A DNA stretch of 64,000 bases, taken from positions 112,559 to 176,558 of the forward strand of contig NZ_FCOB02000016.1 of assembly GCF_001545075.1 (NCBI RefSeq), in the 5' to 3' direction. The DNA comes from Caballeronia ptereochthonis. GTDB taxonomy: Bacteria; Pseudomonadota; Gammaproteobacteria; Burkholderiales; Burkholderiaceae. The notes under the pieces were generated by a model. The model did no database searches. It had not been told where the DNA came from and saw only the letters and a program-made list of their open reading frames with translations. Shown piece by piece: positions 1 to 8,703 of this stretch. The position numbers and the translations under genes are program-made. Positions within the stretch are counted from its first letter, which is position 1. Each line of letters begins with the position of its first letter.

Positions 1-485
1 CGAGATCGGACTTGGTGATGAACAGCCGGTCCGCGAAACCGACCTGACGCTGCACGACTTCCTGCTGGTCGAGCTGCGCATTCGCGTGCTTCGCATCGAC
101 GAGCGTGATGATCGCATCGAGCAGGAATTCGTCGGCGACGGTGTTGTCCATGAAGAACGTCTGCGCGACCGGGCCCGGATTCGCGAGGCCGGTGGTCTCG
201 ATCACGACGCGGTCGAAATCCAGCGTGCCCGCCTTCTTGCGGTTGGCGAGATCTTCGAGCGCACGCGCCAGATCGCCGCGAATTGTGCAGCAGATGCAGC
301 CGTTGCTCATCTGGATGATCTGCTCGTTCGTATCCTGCACGAGGATTTCGTTGTCGATGTTCTCTTCGCCGAACTCGTTTTCGATCACGGCGATCTTCAT
401 GCCGTGCTGCTCGTTCAGGATGCGCTTGAGCAGCGTGGTTTTGCCGCTGCCCAGAAAGCCGGTCAGGATGGTTACGGGAATCATG
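1..485 (-). CDS. CobW/P47K-family GTPase (C-terminus outside window)
   Basis: G3E-class GTPase of the CobW/YjiA/ZNG1 family, thought to act as a GTP-driven metallochaperone. Only the N-terminal 161 residues are inside the window. Visible are a P-loop GFLGSGKT (residues 9-16), the metal-binding CxCC motif as CICC (63-66), the Walker B-like ETTG (96-99) and, near the cut edge, TKSD in the place of the guanine-specificity NKxD. The start is the ATG directly before this conserved opening. It is transcribed leftward, away from rlmI. In Burkholderia a CobW gene often lies between dksA and rlmI/xerC, so dksA may lie just outside; that is inference. No Zur-type palindrome was seen upstream. The metal and client protein cannot be told. 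Confidence 0.93.
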
Positions 486-616
486 GTGTCGCCTGTGTCC
501 TTGTCTGTGTTCGGTCGTCCGTGTTGCGGGATGCGCTGAATCGGCTATTGAAACATATTTGTCAAGCCGACGCTTCGGCAGCCCGGCGAGCGCTCGTTGC
601 GGCTAGATCGGGGCGC

Positions 617-1816
617 TCAAGCGATTTGCAACAGTAGCCCTTTCAGGTATTCGCCTTCCGGGAACGCCGTCAGCAGCGGATGATCGACGCCCGCGCCCAG
701 ACGCTTCAGGATGCGCGCATCGACGCGCGCGTCCGCCGCCGCGCTCGCGACGATCTTCTGGAACAGGTCCGAATCGATCGCGCCGGAGCACGAGTAGGTG
801 AACAGCAGGCCGCCCGGACGCAGCAATTTGAAGCCGCTCAGGTTGATGTCCTTGTACGCGCGCGCGGCACGATCGACGGTTTCCTTCGATGGCGCGAACT
901 TCGGCGGATCGAGCACGATCAGGTCGAAGCGCTGGCCTTCGTCGTAGAGACGCCGGAGCGTCTTGAAGGCGTCTGCATCCAGCCATTCGGCTTTTTCGGC
1001 GTCGAAACCGTTTGCCTTGACGTTCTCACGTGCCAGCGCGAGCGCCTCGCCCGACGAATCCACCGACACGACGCGCGTCGCGCCGCCCTTGAGCGCGGCG
1101 AGCGAGAAGCCGCCCGTGTAGCAGAAGCAGTTCAGCACTTCGCGCCCTGCCGCGTTCTGTTGCACGAGCACGCGGTTGTCGCGCTGATCGACGTAGAAGC
1201 CCGTCTTGTGGCCGTTGCGCACGTCGACGTGGTACCGCACGCCGCATTCGTTCGTGATCAGCGTCTCGGGCGGCGCGTCGCCGGCGAGCACGCCGGTCGT
1301 CTGTTCGAGCCCTTCCTTCTGGCGGATCGAGACGTCCGAGCGCTCGAAGACGTTCGGGCAGCCCGTCGCGCCGATCAGCGCCTGCACGATCGCTTCCTTC
1401 CACGCTTCGACGCCGGTCGCCATGAACTGGCAGACGAGCTGCGCGTGCGCGCCTTCATCGGCGACGTAGTAATCGACGATCAGTCCCGGCAGGCCGTCCG
1501 CTTCGCCGAAGATGAGGCGCGTCGCGCCGGTGTCCTTCACCATCGCCTGCCGGTGCGCGACCGCGCGCTGCACGCGCCGCTTGAAGAACGCGTGATCGAC
1601 CGGCTCGCTTTCGTCGAACGTCCAGACGCGTGCACGGATCTGCGATTGCGGGCTGTACGAGGCGCGCGCGAGAAAGCGTCCGTCGGCCGCGCGCACGGCG
1701 ACGGTCGCGCCCGGCGCGGGATTCCCGTCGATGCGCGCAATGGCGTTCGCGTAAATCCACGGATGGCGGCGAACGAGCGATTTGTCCTTCGCCGGTTTGA
1801 GCGTGATGGTGTTCAT
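617..1816 (-). CDS. rlmI: 23S rRNA m5C methyltransferase RlmI-type
   Basis: SAM-dependent cytosine-C5 methyltransferase, expected to modify C1962 of 23S rRNA. The 399-residue protein has an N-terminal PUA-like RNA-binding region (about 1-75) and a Rossmann domain with the SAM-binding FCYTGGF (231-237), motif IV DPPKFA (303-308) and a catalytic cysteine in YSCSG (C343). The length fits RlmI (about 396 aa). The frame stays open upstream into xerC, but the ATG at 1816 gives the family's usual N-terminus and leaves 35 bases after the xerC stop. It is the last gene of the leftward run lpxL-dapF-DUF484-xerC-rlmI. RlmK or a related RlmI-like enzyme would be the alternative reading. Confidence 0.93.
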   Translation of the reverse strand: MNTITLKPAKDKSLVRRHPWIYANAIARIDGNPAPGATVAVRAADGRFLARASYSPQSQIRARVWTFDESEPVDHAFFKRRVQRAVAHRQAMVKDTGATRLIFGEADGLPGLIVDYYVADEGAHAQLVCQFMATGVEAWKEAIVQALIGATGCPNVFERSDVSIRQKEGLEQTTGVLAGDAPPETLITNECGVRYHVDVRNGHKTGFYVDQRDNRVLVQQNAAGREVLNCFCYTGGFSLAALKGGATRVVSVDSSGEALALARENVKANGFDAEKAEWLDADAFKTLRRLYDEGQRFDLIVLDPPKFAPSKETVDRAARAYKDINLSGFKLLRPGGLLFTYSCSGAIDSDLFQKIVASAAADARVDARILKRLGAGVDHPLLTAFPEGEYLKGLLLQIA

Positions 1817-1851
1817 TGCAATGCGGATGAAGCGCACGAGGCGCTGTCGAA

Positions 1852-2775
1852 TTAGTCGCGCTTCTTCGCGCGCGGATGCGCCGAGTCGTAAACGCGGGCG
1901 AGATGCTGAAAATCGAGCGACGTATAGACCTGCGTGGCCGTGATGCTCGCGTGGCCGAGCAGTTCCTGCACCGCGCGCAGATCGCCGCTCGACTGCAGGA
2001 CATGCGTCGCGAACGAATGGCGCAGCACGTGCGGATGCACGTTCGACGGAATGCCCGCTTGGAGCGCAAGGCGCTTCACGCGCTCGCGCACCACGCCGGG
2101 CGACATGCGGTTGCCGCGCACGGAGAGAAAAAGCGCATGCGGATCGAGCCTGACGAAGTCGCCGCGCACGTCGATCCACGCGCGCAGCGCTTCGATCGCC
2201 TTCCTGCCGACCGGCACGGAGCGGCGGCGATTACCCTTGCCGAGCACGGTCACTTCCTCGTGCACGAGATCGAGCCAGCCTGCGGACCTGTGCTCCCTGG
2301 TATCGACGAAATAGACGTCGAGCCCGACCAGCTCCGCGAGCCGCAGGCCCGAGGAGTAGAAGAGTTCGAGCATCGCGTGATCGCGCAGCGCTTCGGGCGA
2401 GCCGGATTGCGGCGCATCCATGAGCGCCATGGCATCGTCGACGGAAAGCGCCTTCGGCAGCGTTTTTTCGCGCTTGGGCGCGCGCACCGTCGCGACCGGA
2501 TTCGCTGGCATCTCGACGCGCTCGGCGAGCCAGCGGTAGAACGCGCGCCACGCCGACAGCCGGTGCGCGATCGAACGCGACGACAGCCCCGCCGCGTGCG
2601 CCCGCACGACCGCGCCGCGAATATCGGCGGCGGTGAGCGTCTGCAACGGACGGTCCTTGGCAAGCGCGCGCAGCTCGCTCAGCTCATGTGTGTAGCCGCG
2701 CAGCGTGTGCTCCGACAGACGCCGTTCGTGCTCGAGCATCGCGAGATAGGTGGCGATGGCGTCGGCGCTGTCCAT
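1852..2775 (-). CDS. xerC: Tyrosine recombinase XerC
   Basis: Site-specific recombinase that works with XerD at dif to resolve chromosome dimers before cell division. The 307-residue protein has the N-terminal SAM-like core-binding domain (about 1-95) and the catalytic domain. The full set of catalytic residues can be placed: R145, K180, H249 and R252 (in HPHVLRH), H275 (LLGHAS) and the nucleophile Y284 (QVYTSLD). The gene sits 22 bases after the DUF484 gene and next to dapF, the classic dapF-DUF484-xerC arrangement, which supports XerC rather than XerD or a phage integrase. It lies in the same chromosome region as dnaA, as expected for a housekeeping copy. Confidence 0.96.
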   Translation of the reverse strand: MDSADAIATYLAMLEHERRLSEHTLRGYTHELSELRALAKDRPLQTLTAADIRGAVVRAHAAGLSSRSIAHRLSAWRAFYRWLAERVEMPANPVATVRAPKREKTLPKALSVDDAMALMDAPQSGSPEALRDHAMLELFYSSGLRLAELVGLDVYFVDTREHRSAGWLDLVHEEVTVLGKGNRRRSVPVGRKAIEALRAWIDVRGDFVRLDPHALFLSVRGNRMSPGVVRERVKRLALQAGIPSNVHPHVLRHSFATHVLQSSGDLRAVQELLGHASITATQVYTSLDFQHLARVYDSAHPRAKKRD

Positions 2776-2797
2776 TTTCGATGTGGTCGCTCGTTGC

Positions 2798-3517
2798 TCA
2801 GTGCGGCAGCAGGCGCGAGAGCGCCGCGCTCGCGAGCGCGCCGATCTGCGTCAGGAAGTCGGTGGCCATGCCGTCGTGGAAGCGCCGCGGATCGGGCGAG
2901 CCCATCACGAGCAGGCCGAAGCTTGGCGCATCGGGGCCGGTTTGCGGATCGCGCAAGGCGATGAGCGCGACGGATTCAACCTGGCGTTCCGTGTCGGGGG
3001 GCCCTTCGCTCGGCGCGACCGTCGCCGTTGCCGAGTTCGCGGCGCCGAGCCACTGCGCGGCGGCGAAGCCCGAATTCGCGCCGCAGTACGGTGCGGTGAG
3101 GCTGTTCGCGAAAATGCGCACTTCCTCTCCCACCTGGCGCGCGAAGTCCGCCTGTCGATAAGCTTCGTCGATGTCCCACACGCGCAGCGCGGCGTGCGGC
3201 ACGTCGAATACTTCGCACAAGCCTCTGCTGATGGTGGCGGGCAACGCGTACGGGTCGCGCTGGGAAATCACGCGCACGGTCCAGCGGCTGAACTTGGTCG
3301 AGATGCTGTCGTTTTCGTGGCCATAGCGCAGCAACTCGGCCAGACGCCGCTCGAGCTGCTTGTTCTTTTCGCGCAGCATTTCCATCTGGCGCTCCTGCAG
3401 CGACACGGCGGCCTTGCCGTGCGGATTCGAGAGCCGGATGGTGCCGAGCAGCTCCGCGTGCTCGACGAAGAAATCGGGGTTGTCGAGCAGGTAGTCGGCG
3501 ACTTCGCGTGGATTCAT
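2798..3517 (-). CDS. DUF484 family protein
   Basis: Conserved protein of unknown exact role, always found between dapF and xerC in many proteobacteria. The 239-residue sequence starts with the family's short helical region (NPREVADYLLDNPDFF), has a heptad-like coiled coil at about 42-66 (Leu/Met/Arg/Glu-rich) and then a GAF-like domain to the C-terminus. The coiled coil suggests dimerisation. The start is the ATG 16 bases after the dapF stop, so translation is probably coupled. A GAF fold would allow small-ligand binding, but no ligand can be named. Assignment to the family is secure; function is not known. Confidence 0.9.
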   Translation of the reverse strand: MNPREVADYLLDNPDFFVEHAELLGTIRLSNPHGKAAVSLQERQMEMLREKNKQLERRLAELLRYGHENDSISTKFSRWTVRVISQRDPYALPATISRGLCEVFDVPHAALRVWDIDEAYRQADFARQVGEEVRIFANSLTAPYCGANSGFAAAQWLGAANSATATVAPSEGPPDTERQVESVALIALRDPQTGPDAPSFGLLVMGSPDPRRFHDGMATDFLTQIGALASAALSRLLPH

Positions 3518-3533
3518 GGTGATGTGTATGGCG

Positions 3534-4406
3534 TTAGACGATGCGGTCGAGCTCGATCTCGCCCTCGAAGACCGTCGCGGCGGGCCCGGCCATGAAGAGC
3601 GCGGAGGATCCGTCGCGCGCGCCGTCCCAGCTGATCGTGAGCGTGCCGCCGTGCGTCTCGACGCGCACGGGCGTGTCGAGCAGGCCGCGGCGGATGCCCG
3701 CGGCCACCGCCGCGCACGCGCCCGTGCCGCAGGCGAGCGTTTCGCCCGCGCCGCGCTCGTAGACGCGCAGCTTGACCGAATGGCGATCGACGATCTGCAT
3801 GAAACCCGCGTTCACGCGCTTCGGAAAGCGCGCGTGGCGCTCGATCAGCGGGCCTTCCGTCAGCACGGGATACGTCTCGACGTCGTCGACGACCTGCACC
3901 GCGTGCGGATTGCCCATCGATACGACGGAAATCCAGCGCGTTTCACCGTTCACGTCGAGCGGCCAGAGCGTGTCGTTGCCTTGCCGGCGCCCTTCGAGGC
4001 CTTGCGCGTCGAACGGCACTTCCGGCGGATCGAAGACAGGCGTGCTCATGTCGACGACGACCTCGCCGTTCTCCTGCATCGTCAGCGTGATGATGCCGTT
4101 TTGCACCTGTACGCGTACGCTCGATGCGTCGGTCAGCCGACGATCGCGCACGAACTTCACGAAGCAGCGCGCGCCGTTGCCGCAATGCTCGACCTCGCCG
4201 CCATCGCAGTTGAAGATGCGGTACTTGAAGTCGACGCCGCCGATCGTGGGCCTTTCCACGAGCAGCAGCTGATCCGCGCCCACGCCGAAATGGCGGTTCG
4301 CGAGCGCGCGCACCTGCTCGGGGCTCAGATCGAGCGCCTGCGTGTAGCCGTCGAGCACGACGAAGTCGTTGCCCGCGCCTTGCATTTTCGTGAATTTGAG
4401 TTTCAT
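3534..4406 (-). CDS. dapF: Diaminopimelate epimerase
   Basis: Converts LL- to meso-diaminopimelate, the last racemisation before lysine synthesis and peptidoglycan cross-linking. The 290-residue cytoplasmic protein carries both catalytic cysteines: C75 in [15 protein letters not shown] and C226 in [10 protein letters not shown], and the typical N-terminus [14 protein letters not shown]. An open frame runs far upstream across the acyltransferase gene, but the ATG at 4406 is the only start that gives the conserved beginning. The gene follows the lpxL-type gene by 50 bases and precedes DUF484 and xerC, the usual neighbourhood. Confidence 0.97.
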   Translation of the reverse strand: MKLKFTKMQGAGNDFVVLDGYTQALDLSPEQVRALANRHFGVGADQLLLVERPTIGGVDFKYRIFNCDGGEVEHCGNGARCFVKFVRDRRLTDASSVRVQVQNGIITLTMQENGEVVVDMSTPVFDPPEVPFDAQGLEGRRQGNDTLWPLDVNGETRWISVVSMGNPHAVQVVDDVETYPVLTEGPLIERHARFPKRVNAGFMQIVDRHSVKLRVYERGAGETLACGTGACAAVAAGIRRGLLDTPVRVETHGGTLTISWDGARDGSSALFMAGPAATVFEGEIELDRIV

Positions 4407-4456
4407 GGCCGCTATTGTATGTGACCCGTCACGTCGCGTTTCGCGCCGCTCACGCC

Positions 4457-5341
4457 TCAATAAAAGCTCGGCTCGCCCGGAGGCCGCGTCTTGAAGCGCT
4501 TGTGCACCCAGTAATATTGCTCCGGCATGTGCGGAATCTGCTCTTCCAGGAACGCGTTCATGCGGCGCGCGTCGGCTTCGTCGTCGCCGGTCGGGTAGTT
4601 GTCCCAGGGCTCGAAGATCTTGAGCCGATAGCCCTTGTAGTTCGGCAGCACCTCGCCGATGAACGGCACGACCTGCGCGCGGCCCGTCTTCGCGAGCCGG
4701 CCGACGGCGGTCAGCGTGCACGTCGGGATGCCGAAGAACGGCACGAACGTGGAGTTGCGCATGCCGTAATCCATGTCCGCGCCGAGCATCACGGGCTTGC
4801 GGTCGCGCAGCCAGCGCAGCACGATGCGCGCGCTGTCGGCGCGGCTCGCCATGTCCGCACCGAAGCGGGCGCGCTGGGTCTTCGCCAGTTCCTCGATCTG
4901 CGGATTCGAGAACGGCTGATACAGCGAGCCGCACTGCCGATGCAGCGAGTAATTGAGGAAGATCGAGCCCGCCTCGATGCCGACGAAGTGCAGGCCGAGA
5001 AACAGCGTGGGCGGCAGATCTGGATCGGTGAGATCGACGGCGCTGTCCACTTCGATCAGCTTTTCGAGCTTTTTCGCCGAGCCGAACCATTGCACGCTGC
5101 GCTCCACGTAGCTGCGGATCGCGTGCCGGAAGTGCTTCTGCGCGATGTCCTCGCGCTTCTCGTCGGACCACTCCGGGAAGCAGAGCTTCAGGTTTGTATG
5201 GACGATGCGCTTGCGGCGGCTCGGAATCTGATAGAGCAGCCAGCCGAGGCCGTCGCCGAAACGGGCGGTGATGCCGTAAGGGATGATCGCCAGGAACTTG
5301 AGGAACCCGATCGCGAGCGCCACGCCGATGCGCCCTAGCAT
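4457..5341 (-). CDS. Lipid A biosynthesis acyltransferase (LpxL/HtrB family)
   Basis: Inner-membrane acyltransferase that adds a secondary acyl chain to the Kdo2-lipid IVA precursor. The 294-residue protein has an N-terminal hydrophobic segment (about 5-22) as membrane anchor and the catalytic HX4E signature as H118-FVGI-E123, which is HX4D/E of the family. C-terminal [15 protein letters not shown] is typical of LpxL/LpxM. Which secondary position it acylates cannot be read from the sequence; in Burkholderia more than one copy is common. The gene opens the leftward dapF-xerC-rlmI run and is divergent from metK, with 278 bases between the start codons. Confidence 0.93.
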   Translation of the reverse strand: MLGRIGVALAIGFLKFLAIIPYGITARFGDGLGWLLYQIPSRRKRIVHTNLKLCFPEWSDEKREDIAQKHFRHAIRSYVERSVQWFGSAKKLEKLIEVDSAVDLTDPDLPPTLFLGLHFVGIEAGSIFLNYSLHRQCGSLYQPFSNPQIEELAKTQRARFGADMASRADSARIVLRWLRDRKPVMLGADMDYGMRNSTFVPFFGIPTCTLTAVGRLAKTGRAQVVPFIGEVLPNYKGYRLKIFEPWDNYPTGDDEADARRMNAFLEEQIPHMPEQYYWVHKRFKTRPPGEPSFY

Positions 5342-5418
5342 GATGTGCTCCAGCGTACGGACTGTCGGCCGCTATGAACGGATGATTGGGATGGGGCGAA
5401 TGGCGACAAGCGTTCGGC

Positions 5419-5447
5419 TCTGTGAAATCGAGGGAAACCGGTATAAT
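5419..5447 (+). promoter_or_regulatory. metK promoter
   Basis: A perfect -10 hexamer TATAAT lies at 5442-5447; the -35 is poor (TCTGTG at 5419-5424 with a 17-base spacer). Transcription would start near 5453-5455, which is exactly the first base of the first helix of the metK leader. That agreement between promoter and RNA structure supports both. Confidence 0.7.
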
Positions 5448-5452
5448 AAAAC

Positions 5453-5619
5453 CTTCGCCGAGTTAATGGACAACTTGCGGGGCGAAGCAGGCCGGAGTCT
5501 TCATGTGTTATATGAAGGCGCTGGCCTGGAAAATTGACATCCGCTAAAGCGTCGCCGCTTCAGACTCCGAACGAAGTCGGCTACGTGAATAACAACCGTA
5601 CTCAACTGGAGTCTGAAGC
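5453..5619 (+). ncRNA. metK leader: SAM-II-like pseudoknot with SD-sequestering switch
   Basis: Structured 5' leader of metK read directly from pairing. Helix P1: CTTCGCC (5453-5459) with GGCGAAG (5481-5487). The P1 loop starts GAGTTAA (5460-5466) and ends CTTGCGG (5474-5480), which can pair with CCGC (5541-5544) plus AAG (5547-5549), bulging UA; this makes an H-type pseudoknot stacked on P1. The 3' strand contains GCTAAA (5543-5548), the SAM-II hallmark. Between the halves a hairpin is inserted: CAGGCC (5488-5493) with GGCCTG (5523-5528), topped by CTTCAT/ATGAAG. Downstream, CGCTTCAGACTCC (5556-5568) is perfectly complementary to GGAGTCTGAAGCG (5608-5620), which holds the SD GGAG and the first base of the GTG start. 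A second GGAGTCT (5494-5500) can compete for the same strand. Ligand is inferred, not shown. Confidence 0.75.
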
Positions 5620-6807
5620 GTGTCGAACGACTATCTCTTTACTTCCGAATCCGTTTCCGAAGGCCACCCGGACAAGGTCGCCGATCAAATCTCCGACGCC
5701 ATCCTCGACGCCATCCTGTCGCAGGACAAGTATTCGCGCGTCGCGGCGGAAACGCTCTGCAACACCGGTCTGGTCGTCCTCGCGGGCGAAATCACGACCA
5801 CGGCCAACGTCGATTACATCCAGGTTGCCCGCGACACCATCAAGCGCATCGGTTACGACAACACCGACTTCGGCATCGACTATCGCGGCTGCGCGGTGCT
5901 CGTCGCTTACGACAAGCAATCGCCGGATATCGCGCAAGGCGTGAACAAGGCGCATGACGACAATCTCGATCAGGGCGCCGGCGACCAGGGCCTCATGTTC
6001 GGCTATGCCTGCGACGAAACGCCCGAGCTGATGCCGCTGCCGATCCACCTTTCGCACCGTCTGGTCGAGCGCCAGGCGAACCTGCGCCGCGACGGCCGCC
6101 TGCCTTGGCTGCGCCCGGACGCGAAGTCGCAAGTCACCGTGCGCTACGTGGACGGCAAGGCGCATTCGATCGACACCGTCGTGCTCTCGACGCAGCACTC
6201 GCCGGACATCGACCTGCCGCAGCTGCGCGAAGCGGTGATCGAGGAAGTCATCAAGCCGACGCTGCCGAAGGAGCTCATCAAGGGCGACATCAAGTTCCTG
6301 GTGAACCCGACGGGGCGCTTCGTCATCGGCGGTCCGCAAGGGGACTGCGGCCTGACGGGCCGCAAGATCATCGTCGATACGTACGGCGGCGCGGCTCCTC
6401 ACGGCGGCGGCGCGTTCTCCGGCAAGGATCCGTCGAAGGTGGACCGCTCGGCGGCTTACGCCGGCCGTTACGTCGCGAAGAACATCGTCGCCGCGGGTCT
6501 CGCATCGCGCGCGCTGATTCAGGTTTCGTACGCGATCGGCGTGGCGCGCCCGACATCGGTGATGGTCAACACGTTTGGCACGGGCCGCGTGTCGGACGCC
6601 GAGATCACGAAGCTCGTGCTCGAGCACTTCGATCTGCGTCCGAAGGGCATCATCCAGATGCTCGACCTGCTGCGCCCGATCTACGAAAAAACGGCGGCAT
6701 ACGGCCACTTCGGCCGCGAAGAGCCGGAATTTTCGTGGGAAGCCGCTGACAAGGCGCTCGCGCTCGCCGAAGCGGCCGGCACGGAACCGGTGGCGAGCGT
6801 CGCGTAA
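5620..6807 (+). CDS. metK: S-adenosylmethionine synthase
   Basis: Makes S-adenosylmethionine from methionine and ATP; cytosolic tetramer. The 395-residue protein shows the N-terminal ATP-site GHPDK (15-19), the signature [12 protein letters not shown] (119-130) and the P-loop-like [10 protein letters not shown] (262-271). Length matches bacterial MetK. The start is a GTG 8 bases after the SD GGAG at 5608-5611; both SD and start are inside a perfect 13-base helix with an upstream strand, so initiation is probably controlled by the leader RNA. The gene stands alone, with its own promoter and a strong terminator right after the stop. Feedback by its product SAM is the likely regulation. Confidence 0.98.
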   Translation: MSNDYLFTSESVSEGHPDKVADQISDAILDAILSQDKYSRVAAETLCNTGLVVLAGEITTTANVDYIQVARDTIKRIGYDNTDFGIDYRGCAVLVAYDKQSPDIAQGVNKAHDDNLDQGAGDQGLMFGYACDETPELMPLPIHLSHRLVERQANLRRDGRLPWLRPDAKSQVTVRYVDGKAHSIDTVVLSTQHSPDIDLPQLREAVIEEVIKPTLPKELIKGDIKFLVNPTGRFVIGGPQGDCGLTGRKIIVDTYGGAAPHGGGAFSGKDPSKVDRSAAYAGRYVAKNIVAAGLASRALIQVSYAIGVARPTSVMVNTFGTGRVSDAEITKLVLEHFDLRPKGIIQMLDLLRPIYEKTAAYGHFGREEPEFSWEAADKALALAEAAGTEPVASVA

Positions 6808-6831
6808 CGCCATCGGCTGAACGGCAGGACG

Positions 6832-6866
6832 AAAACCGGCAGGCGTTGCGCTTGCCGGTTTTTTTA
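6832..6866 (+). terminator. Rho-independent terminator of metK
   Basis: Hairpin with arms AAACCGGCA and TGCCGGTTT followed by a run of seven T, 25 bases after the metK stop. Confidence 0.88.
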
Positions 6867-6930
6867 TGCGCACGCGGCGCGTTTCTTGCGGTCCGGTTGG
6901 ACAGCGAATCGGATTATCCGCGGAGCCGCC

Positions 6931-8028
6931 ATGCCGTACGAAACGCTTCTTTCTCCCGTCACGATCGGCAATCTCGAACTGCCGAATCGCGTCGTGATGG
7001 CGCCGCTCGCACGCCGTCGCGCGTCGCAGCCGGGCAACGTGCCCACCGAAATGGACGCCCACTACTACGTGCAACGCGCGAGCGCCGGGCTGATCGTCAC
7101 CGAACCCGCGCAAATCTCACCGCGAGGCCAGGGCGACCTGGCCACGCCGGGTACTCACTCGGACGCGCAGGAAGCAGGCTGGAAAAGCATCGCCGGCGCG
7201 GTGCACGCGCGACAGGGACGCATTGCGCTGCACTTGTGGCATGCGGGGCGCATGTCGCATCGGCGCTTGCAGGAGGATGGCGCGCCGCCCGTCGCGCCCT
7301 CCGCGATCCGTGCGCGCGGCGCGAAGGTGGTCGTGCAGGCGGACGACGGCACGCTCGATCTCGTCGATGCGGATGATCCTCGTCCTCTCGAAACGGATGA
7401 GATAGCTGGAATCGTGCTCCAGTACGTCGATGCTGCGCACCGCGCCGCTCGCGCGGGCTTCGACATGATCGAGATCGATGCCGCGAACGGCTATCTGCTG
7501 CATCAGTTCATGGCGACCGGCACGAACCGGCGCACCGATGAGTATGGCGGCAGCGTCGAAAACCGCGTACGGCTCGTTGTCGAGGTGATGGAAGCGGTAT
7601 CAGGCGTGATCGGCGCGAATCGCGTCGGGATTCGCCTGTCGCCGGGGTTCACGGGCGCCGATATCGAGGACGACGAAGCACCGGAATCGTCACTGCGTCT
7701 GGCCGAAGAGCTGAAACGCATCGGCATCGTGTATGTGCAACTGGCCGAAGCCGACGACGACCTTCGCCGCGCCCTGCGCGATGCTTACGACGGCGCGATC
7801 ATCGCGTCCGGCGACTGGACGGCTCGGGAAGCGAATGCGCGCATCGAACGCCGCGAAGCCGATGCCGCGGCATTCGGCCGCGCATTCGTCGCGAACCCTG
7901 ATCTGGTGGAGCGTTTGAAGACCGGTACGCCGCTGGCCGAACCCGATCCGGTCACGTTCAACGGCGGCGAAAAGGGTGACACGGACTATCCGGCGCCGGA
8001 TGAAGCGCAAGGAAACCGAAACGATTAG
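6931..8028 (+). CDS. Old Yellow Enzyme-family NADH:flavin oxidoreductase, altered active site
   Basis: FMN-dependent TIM-barrel alkene reductase of the NemA/OYE group by overall sequence (365 residues; PNRVVMAPL at 19-26, WHAGRMSH at 103-110, TDEYGGSVENR at 202-212). Key active-site positions differ from the family. The substrate-binding His of H-x-A-H/N-GYL is Asp183 in EIDAANGYL, while N186 and Y188 are kept; the FMN-tuning Thr of MAPLTR is Ala27. The Asp codon GAT (7477-7479) differs from the His codon CAT by one base. The ATG at 6931 gives the canonical start; the frame is open 15 codons further. It is monocistronic, just behind the metK terminator. The reductive half-reaction should persist, but substrate binding would differ. 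Confidence 0.88.
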   Translation: MPYETLLSPVTIGNLELPNRVVMAPLARRRASQPGNVPTEMDAHYYVQRASAGLIVTEPAQISPRGQGDLATPGTHSDAQEAGWKSIAGAVHARQGRIALHLWHAGRMSHRRLQEDGAPPVAPSAIRARGAKVVVQADDGTLDLVDADDPRPLETDEIAGIVLQYVDAAHRAARAGFDMIEIDAANGYLLHQFMATGTNRRTDEYGGSVENRVRLVVEVMEAVSGVIGANRVGIRLSPGFTGADIEDDEAPESSLRLAEELKRIGIVYVQLAEADDDLRRALRDAYDGAIIASGDWTAREANARIERREADAAAFGRAFVANPDLVERLKTGTPLAEPDPVTFNGGEKGDTDYPAPDEAQGNRND

Positions 8029-8037
8029 CGCGCACGT

Positions 8038-8388
8038 TCAACGCGCGGCGAACGCGTACCAGCCGGCGCTGCTGGTCGACAAACGGCGCGGACGGCGGCT
8101 CGTCAGCGCGGCGGCCTTCGGCTTGGGCGACGGCGCGCGCAACTGCGTCGGACGCCGCAACAGCGCCCGCAACGACACCCCGCGCGATGCCGTACGCGCG
8201 CGAAGGCTGAAGAAGAAACCGCGGAACCACGACCGGATGCCATCCACCGGATGCACGTGCTTCAACTGCTCGGCGAGCAACTGGGTGCGGGCGGAGTGAT
8301 GGCGCAACGCGCGGATCATGCCGCGGCGGGCGGGACGTGCGGCGCGCGCGGCAGCACGAGTAAGGCCGATAGCGATTCGGTGGTTCAT
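8038..8388 (-). CDS. Arginine-rich hypothetical protein
   Basis: 116-residue open frame, convergent with the flavin oxidoreductase gene (9 bases between stops). The codon choice is like that of real genes here (CGC, GCG, CCG, AAG, TTG dominate), which is why it is listed. The product is very basic (over 20 Arg), with a short hydrophobic patch WFRGFFFSL in the middle; no signal peptide and no known domain were recognised. No clear SD is seen before the ATG. It may be a lineage-specific small nucleic-acid-binding protein or just a GC-rich open frame. Confidence 0.4.
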   Translation of the reverse strand: MNHRIAIGLTRAAARAARPARRGMIRALRHHSARTQLLAEQLKHVHPVDGIRSWFRGFFFSLRARTASRGVSLRALLRRPTQLRAPSPKPKAAALTSRRPRRLSTSSAGWYAFAAR

Positions 8389-8703
8389 GTCAGCGGAAAG
8401 GTCGGTTGCGTGGAAGCAAACTCGACGATAGTCGTCTCAAAAATAGCGTTCAAGGAATTCGATTCAACTCGATTCGCCAAGTTGCACCAAATTGACGCGG
8501 CCAATGTACAAGACCTTTATTACCCGGGTAAGTCCGCGTTTTCCCTGCGTTTTTATGAAGCGGCTGCTGATGAATATGCAGCGATGCCAGCTCGCGCGGG
8601 CCTTTGCGCGGCGCCGGATTTACAATCCCCGTATTCGCCCCAATTCCGGATATAGCGTCGACGGCATGAATCCATTCGAAAGCCGCTGGGCGCACCAACT
8701 GAA
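8389..8703. other. Gene-free gap before the PhyH gene
   Basis: About 315 bases with no supported gene. It holds short AT-richer tracts and a TTGACG (near 8498) that could be a -35 element for the downstream gene, with TTTATT 18 bases further on. Nothing else was recognised. Confidence 0.5.

Noticed and set aside
5453..5619. SAH (ahcY-type) riboswitch in the metK leader
   Set aside because: The conserved SAH-riboswitch core (GAGGAGCGYUGC-like and CAGGCUCG) is not present; the pseudoknot with GCTAAA fits SAM-II better.
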